Origin: Cognaticolwellia aestuarii
Lineage (GTDB): Bacteria > Pseudomonadota > Gammaproteobacteria > Enterobacterales > Alteromonadaceae
Assembly (NCBI RefSeq): GCF_002000025.1
Contig: NZ_MUZV01000001.1
Coordinates: forward strand, 62,001-126,000
Reading direction: 5' to 3'
Length of the DNA stretch: 64,000 nucleotides
In this document: piece after piece, positions 62,057 to 64,000 of the stretch
How the letters are laid out: every line of letters starts with the position of its first letter
How positions within the stretch are numbered: the stretch's first letter is position 1
Notes under the pieces: generated by a model
What the model was told of the DNA's origin: nothing
The model's database searches: none
Seen by the model: the letters and a program-made list of their open reading frames with translations, nothing else
Made by a program: the position numbers and the translations under genes

Positions 62057-63994
62057 ATGCCCTTTTCCCCAAAAGTAAAACAGGAAAGCCAATACTATAA
62101 CTATTTAAAGCCGCTAGCTTATTTGATCTTGCTAGTCACAGCATTTTTTTCAAAATTTTGTATAGCTTCCAATTTGGAAGAGTTTTCGCAGCATCGACAA
62201 ATTATACAATTAGCAGAATATGTAGGTGTTGATTATGAGTCGGCTATTAAGGACGGCCAAGTTATTAACGATGATGAATATCAAGAAATGCTTGAATTCT
62301 CCAAATTGATAGTTGAAAAAACGTCAATTAATAATAATTATATGCGTTCACTCAATGAGAAAGCATTAGCTTTACAAACAGCTATTTCAACTAAGCAAAA
62401 TGCAAATATTGTCAGGAAAATTACATCTGAGTTACGAATTTCATTATTGGCTATGATGCCAGAGCTACCTCTCCCTAAAAGGTTACTTTCTAAAGAAGCG
62501 ACGTTTTCTTTATTTGAAAATAACTGTGCGAGTTGTCATGGTATTTCAGGTCAAGGAAATGGTGTTTTGGCATCGGGATTAGAGCCTGCTCCTACCGATT
62601 TTACCGATAAAACACGTGCAGAAAACCGTTCACTTTTAGGCTTATTTGATGCCATATCTAATGGGCTTGATGACACTGCCATGCCTGCATTTACACAATT
62701 AAAAGAACAGCAGAAATGGTCCCTTGCATTTTATGTAGGTGGTTTGGCATTTAAATCATCAAGTGAATTAACAAAACCATCACAATCAATTTCATTACAA
62801 AATTGGATAAATTATAGTCCATTAAAGTTATCGACAGAAACTGACGGATTAACTAAAAATGAAATTGAAGGATTAAGGGCTAATCCTACATTATTGTTTA
62901 CCAATCAAAGTAGTCCTATCGCAATAACCAAAACTCAATTAGCTGCCGCAAGCAATGCGTATAAAAATGAGGAGTACGAGAAGGCTAAGACACTTGCTGT
63001 GAGTGCTTATCTAGATGGTTTTGAATTAATTGAAAATAGTTTGGATGCACGAGACAAAGATTTACGAAAAAGCATCGAAGGAAACTTGATTAAGCTTCGT
63101 CAAGTTTTAAGTAACGCGCAACAGGTTAATCAATTTGAAAGCCTTATGGAGATTACTGTGGGGCAACTCCATGATGCGGAAGAATTGTTGACAGAAACCA
63201 CTTTGTCAAATGAAGCTCTTTTCACTGCAAGCTTAGTTATCTTACTAAGAGAAGGTTTAGAAGCGTTGCTAGTTGTACTGGCTTTAATAACAGTATTAAT
63301 TCGAACTAAACGTCATGATGCCTTAAAATATGTCCATTTTGGTTGGTTCAGTGCGCTATTAGCAGGTTTTGCTACTTGGGCGGTAGCACAGTCAATTATC
63401 AATATCAGTGGTGCGAGTCGGGAAGTCATGGAAGGTATTGCTGCAATGGTTGCAGCAGTAATGTTGTTTTATGTTGGGATCTGGATGCATAGCAAAACGA
63501 ATGCTGAACATTGGCAGGCATATATTCAAAAGCACATTAATTCACAATTAGAAGCGGGTACACTGTGGGGACTAGCAGTGCTCTCATTTATTGCTGTTTA
63601 TCGAGAGGTTTTTGAAACAGTCTTATTCTATCAATCACTTGTAACACAAGCCTCAACAACTCAATACTCATTTGTTATCAGTGGATTTTTATTCGGGGTA
63701 GCTGTGTTATCGATTCTTGCATGGGGAATGTTTAGATATTCTGTTAAATTGCCAATTGCTCGTTTCTTTTCTACAACAACTTACTTGCTTTTAGTTCTAT
63801 CATTCATATTAATGGGTAAAGCCATCTCAGCTCTTCAAGAGGCTGCGATTATAGGAATCACTCCGTTACCTATTAATGTGGAAGTTACATGGTTCGGTAT
63901 AGGTTCTACTTGGCAAGGTATAACAGCTCAGGTGACCATTCTGATATTATTTTCACTGTATATGTATCGTTCAAGGAATCGCAATGCCTCATAA
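62057..63994 (+). CDS. Cytochrome c - FTR1 iron permease fusion
   Basis: I start at the ATG 62057 (MPFSPKVKQ); a TTG at 62036 adds seven residues. It is a 645-residue protein with one N-terminal membrane segment. The periplasmic cytochrome c domain has C157-A-S-C160-H161 (NNCASCHGISGQG) and a likely Met ligand in DTAMPAFTQL. A helical linker follows, then an FTR1-type permease of about seven TMs with both iron-motifs intact: R398-E-G-L-E402 and R516-E-V-F-E520. FTR1 moves iron (or other metal) across the inner membrane. The cytochrome would link oxidation or reduction of the metal to transport. Confidence 0.9.
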   Translation: MPFSPKVKQESQYYNYLKPLAYLILLVTAFFSKFCIASNLEEFSQHRQIIQLAEYVGVDYESAIKDGQVINDDEYQEMLEFSKLIVEKTSINNNYMRSLNEKALALQTAISTKQNANIVRKITSELRISLLAMMPELPLPKRLLSKEATFSLFENNCASCHGISGQGNGVLASGLEPAPTDFTDKTRAENRSLLGLFDAISNGLDDTAMPAFTQLKEQQKWSLAFYVGGLAFKSSSELTKPSQSISLQNWINYSPLKLSTETDGLTKNEIEGLRANPTLLFTNQSSPIAITKTQLAAASNAYKNEEYEKAKTLAVSAYLDGFELIENSLDARDKDLRKSIEGNLIKLRQVLSNAQQVNQFESLMEITVGQLHDAEELLTETTLSNEALFTASLVILLREGLEALLVVLALITVLIRTKRHDALKYVHFGWFSALLAGFATWAVAQSIINISGASREVMEGIAAMVAAVMLFYVGIWMHSKTNAEHWQAYIQKHINSQLEAGTLWGLAVLSFIAVYREVFETVLFYQSLVTQASTTQYSFVISGFLFGVAVLSILAWGMFRYSVKLPIARFFSTTTYLLLVLSFILMGKAISALQEAAIIGITPLPINVEVTWFGIGSTWQGITAQVTILILFSLYMYRSRNRNAS

Positions 63995-64000
63995 TTTACA
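63984..64000 (+). CDS. Possible start of next gene (cut by window end)
   Basis: An ATG at 63984 (MPHNL...) overlaps the 3' end of the FTR1 fusion by 11 nt and has a well-placed SD (AAGGA, 6 bases). If real, it would be translationally coupled to the fusion gene. Only five codons are visible, so the product cannot be named. Confidence 0.4.

Noticed and set aside
36300-64000. Transposon or IS ends around the metal genes
   Set aside because: No transposase, integrase, resolvase or long terminal inverted repeats were found within the window; the island may have its mobility genes further right.
1-64000. tRNA, rRNA or known riboswitch
   Set aside because: No CCA-type cloverleaf, rRNA segment or recognisable aptamer core was seen on reading either strand by eye; a covariance-model scan would be decisive.

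Overview
The window comes from an AT-rich marine gammaproteobacterium. Colwelliaceae (a Colwellia/Thalassotalea-like member of the Alteromonadales) is the best guess. This rests on the low GC, the heavy use of TTA/AAA codons, and the mix of psp, RraB, MlaA, a PEP-CTERM protein, a CheX-type protein, a DUF6702-type protein and large membrane sensors. It is an inference; no rRNA or other phylogenetic marker is present.

Bases 1-35,300 read as ordinary chromosome. A minus-strand phage-shock-like operon lies at 1-2,019: small secreted protein, pspA, a 43-residue membrane peptide, pspC, a membrane protein and a truncated TPR-like protein. A good sigma-54 type promoter precedes it, but there is no local pspF or recognisable pspB. 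Next come sseA, dusA, a LysR regulator divergent from an NTF2-like protein, a 6-TM chemoreceptor overlapping a Cys-rich thioredoxin-like protein, a PEP-CTERM choice-of-anchor-A protein, a small hydrolase, a cytochrome b561-like protein divergent from a membrane-tethered LuxR-type regulator, an M1 peptidase coupled to a DUF6702-like protein, cheX, yjbQ, two TetR regulators, an RND efflux pair with two perfect operator-like palindromes, plsC-rraB, an mlaA-lipase-like pair, an outer-membrane protein, an orphan OmpR-type regulator, a FadE/DmdC-like acyl-CoA dehydrogenase, a transglutaminase-like protein and a 1101-residue hybrid histidine kinase.

At about 36,305 the organisation breaks. The 3' half of a PhoH-family ATPase gene begins inside its Walker A codons and is joined to the 5' part of a membrane sensor gene, which reads out of frame into phoH. 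I take this as the left edge of a metal-resistance island that continues past the right end of the window. Its core is one tightly overlapping minus-strand operon (49,462 to 39,567): DUF411 protein, TolC-type OMF, CusB with two CusF-like tails, CusA, a PepSY membrane protein, a PepSY/[2Fe-2S]/FAD/NADH reductase fusion, and a Met/His-repeat protein. Downstream of a 14-bp stem-loop follow a cytochrome c and two NTF2-like secreted proteins. Then come two relatives of unknown function, a mer module (merR-merT-merP-merA), and a czc-like operon (leader-czcC-czcB-czcA) divergent from a cytochrome c-FTR1 permease fusion.

The most interesting hypothesis is that the copper operon couples Cus-type export to an NADH-driven transmembrane electron-transfer module: the PepSY-NqrF-like fusion, the second PepSY protein, and possibly the cytochrome c and the MDHSKM-repeat protein. 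It could reduce periplasmic Cu(II) or feed another copper/redox step. Also notable are a second CusF-like domain that has lost all its ligands, a MerP whose CxxC has become SxxC, and small metal-binding leader proteins ending in RPPI/S at the head of both efflux clusters. I saw no transposase, integrase, tRNA, rRNA or CRISPR array.
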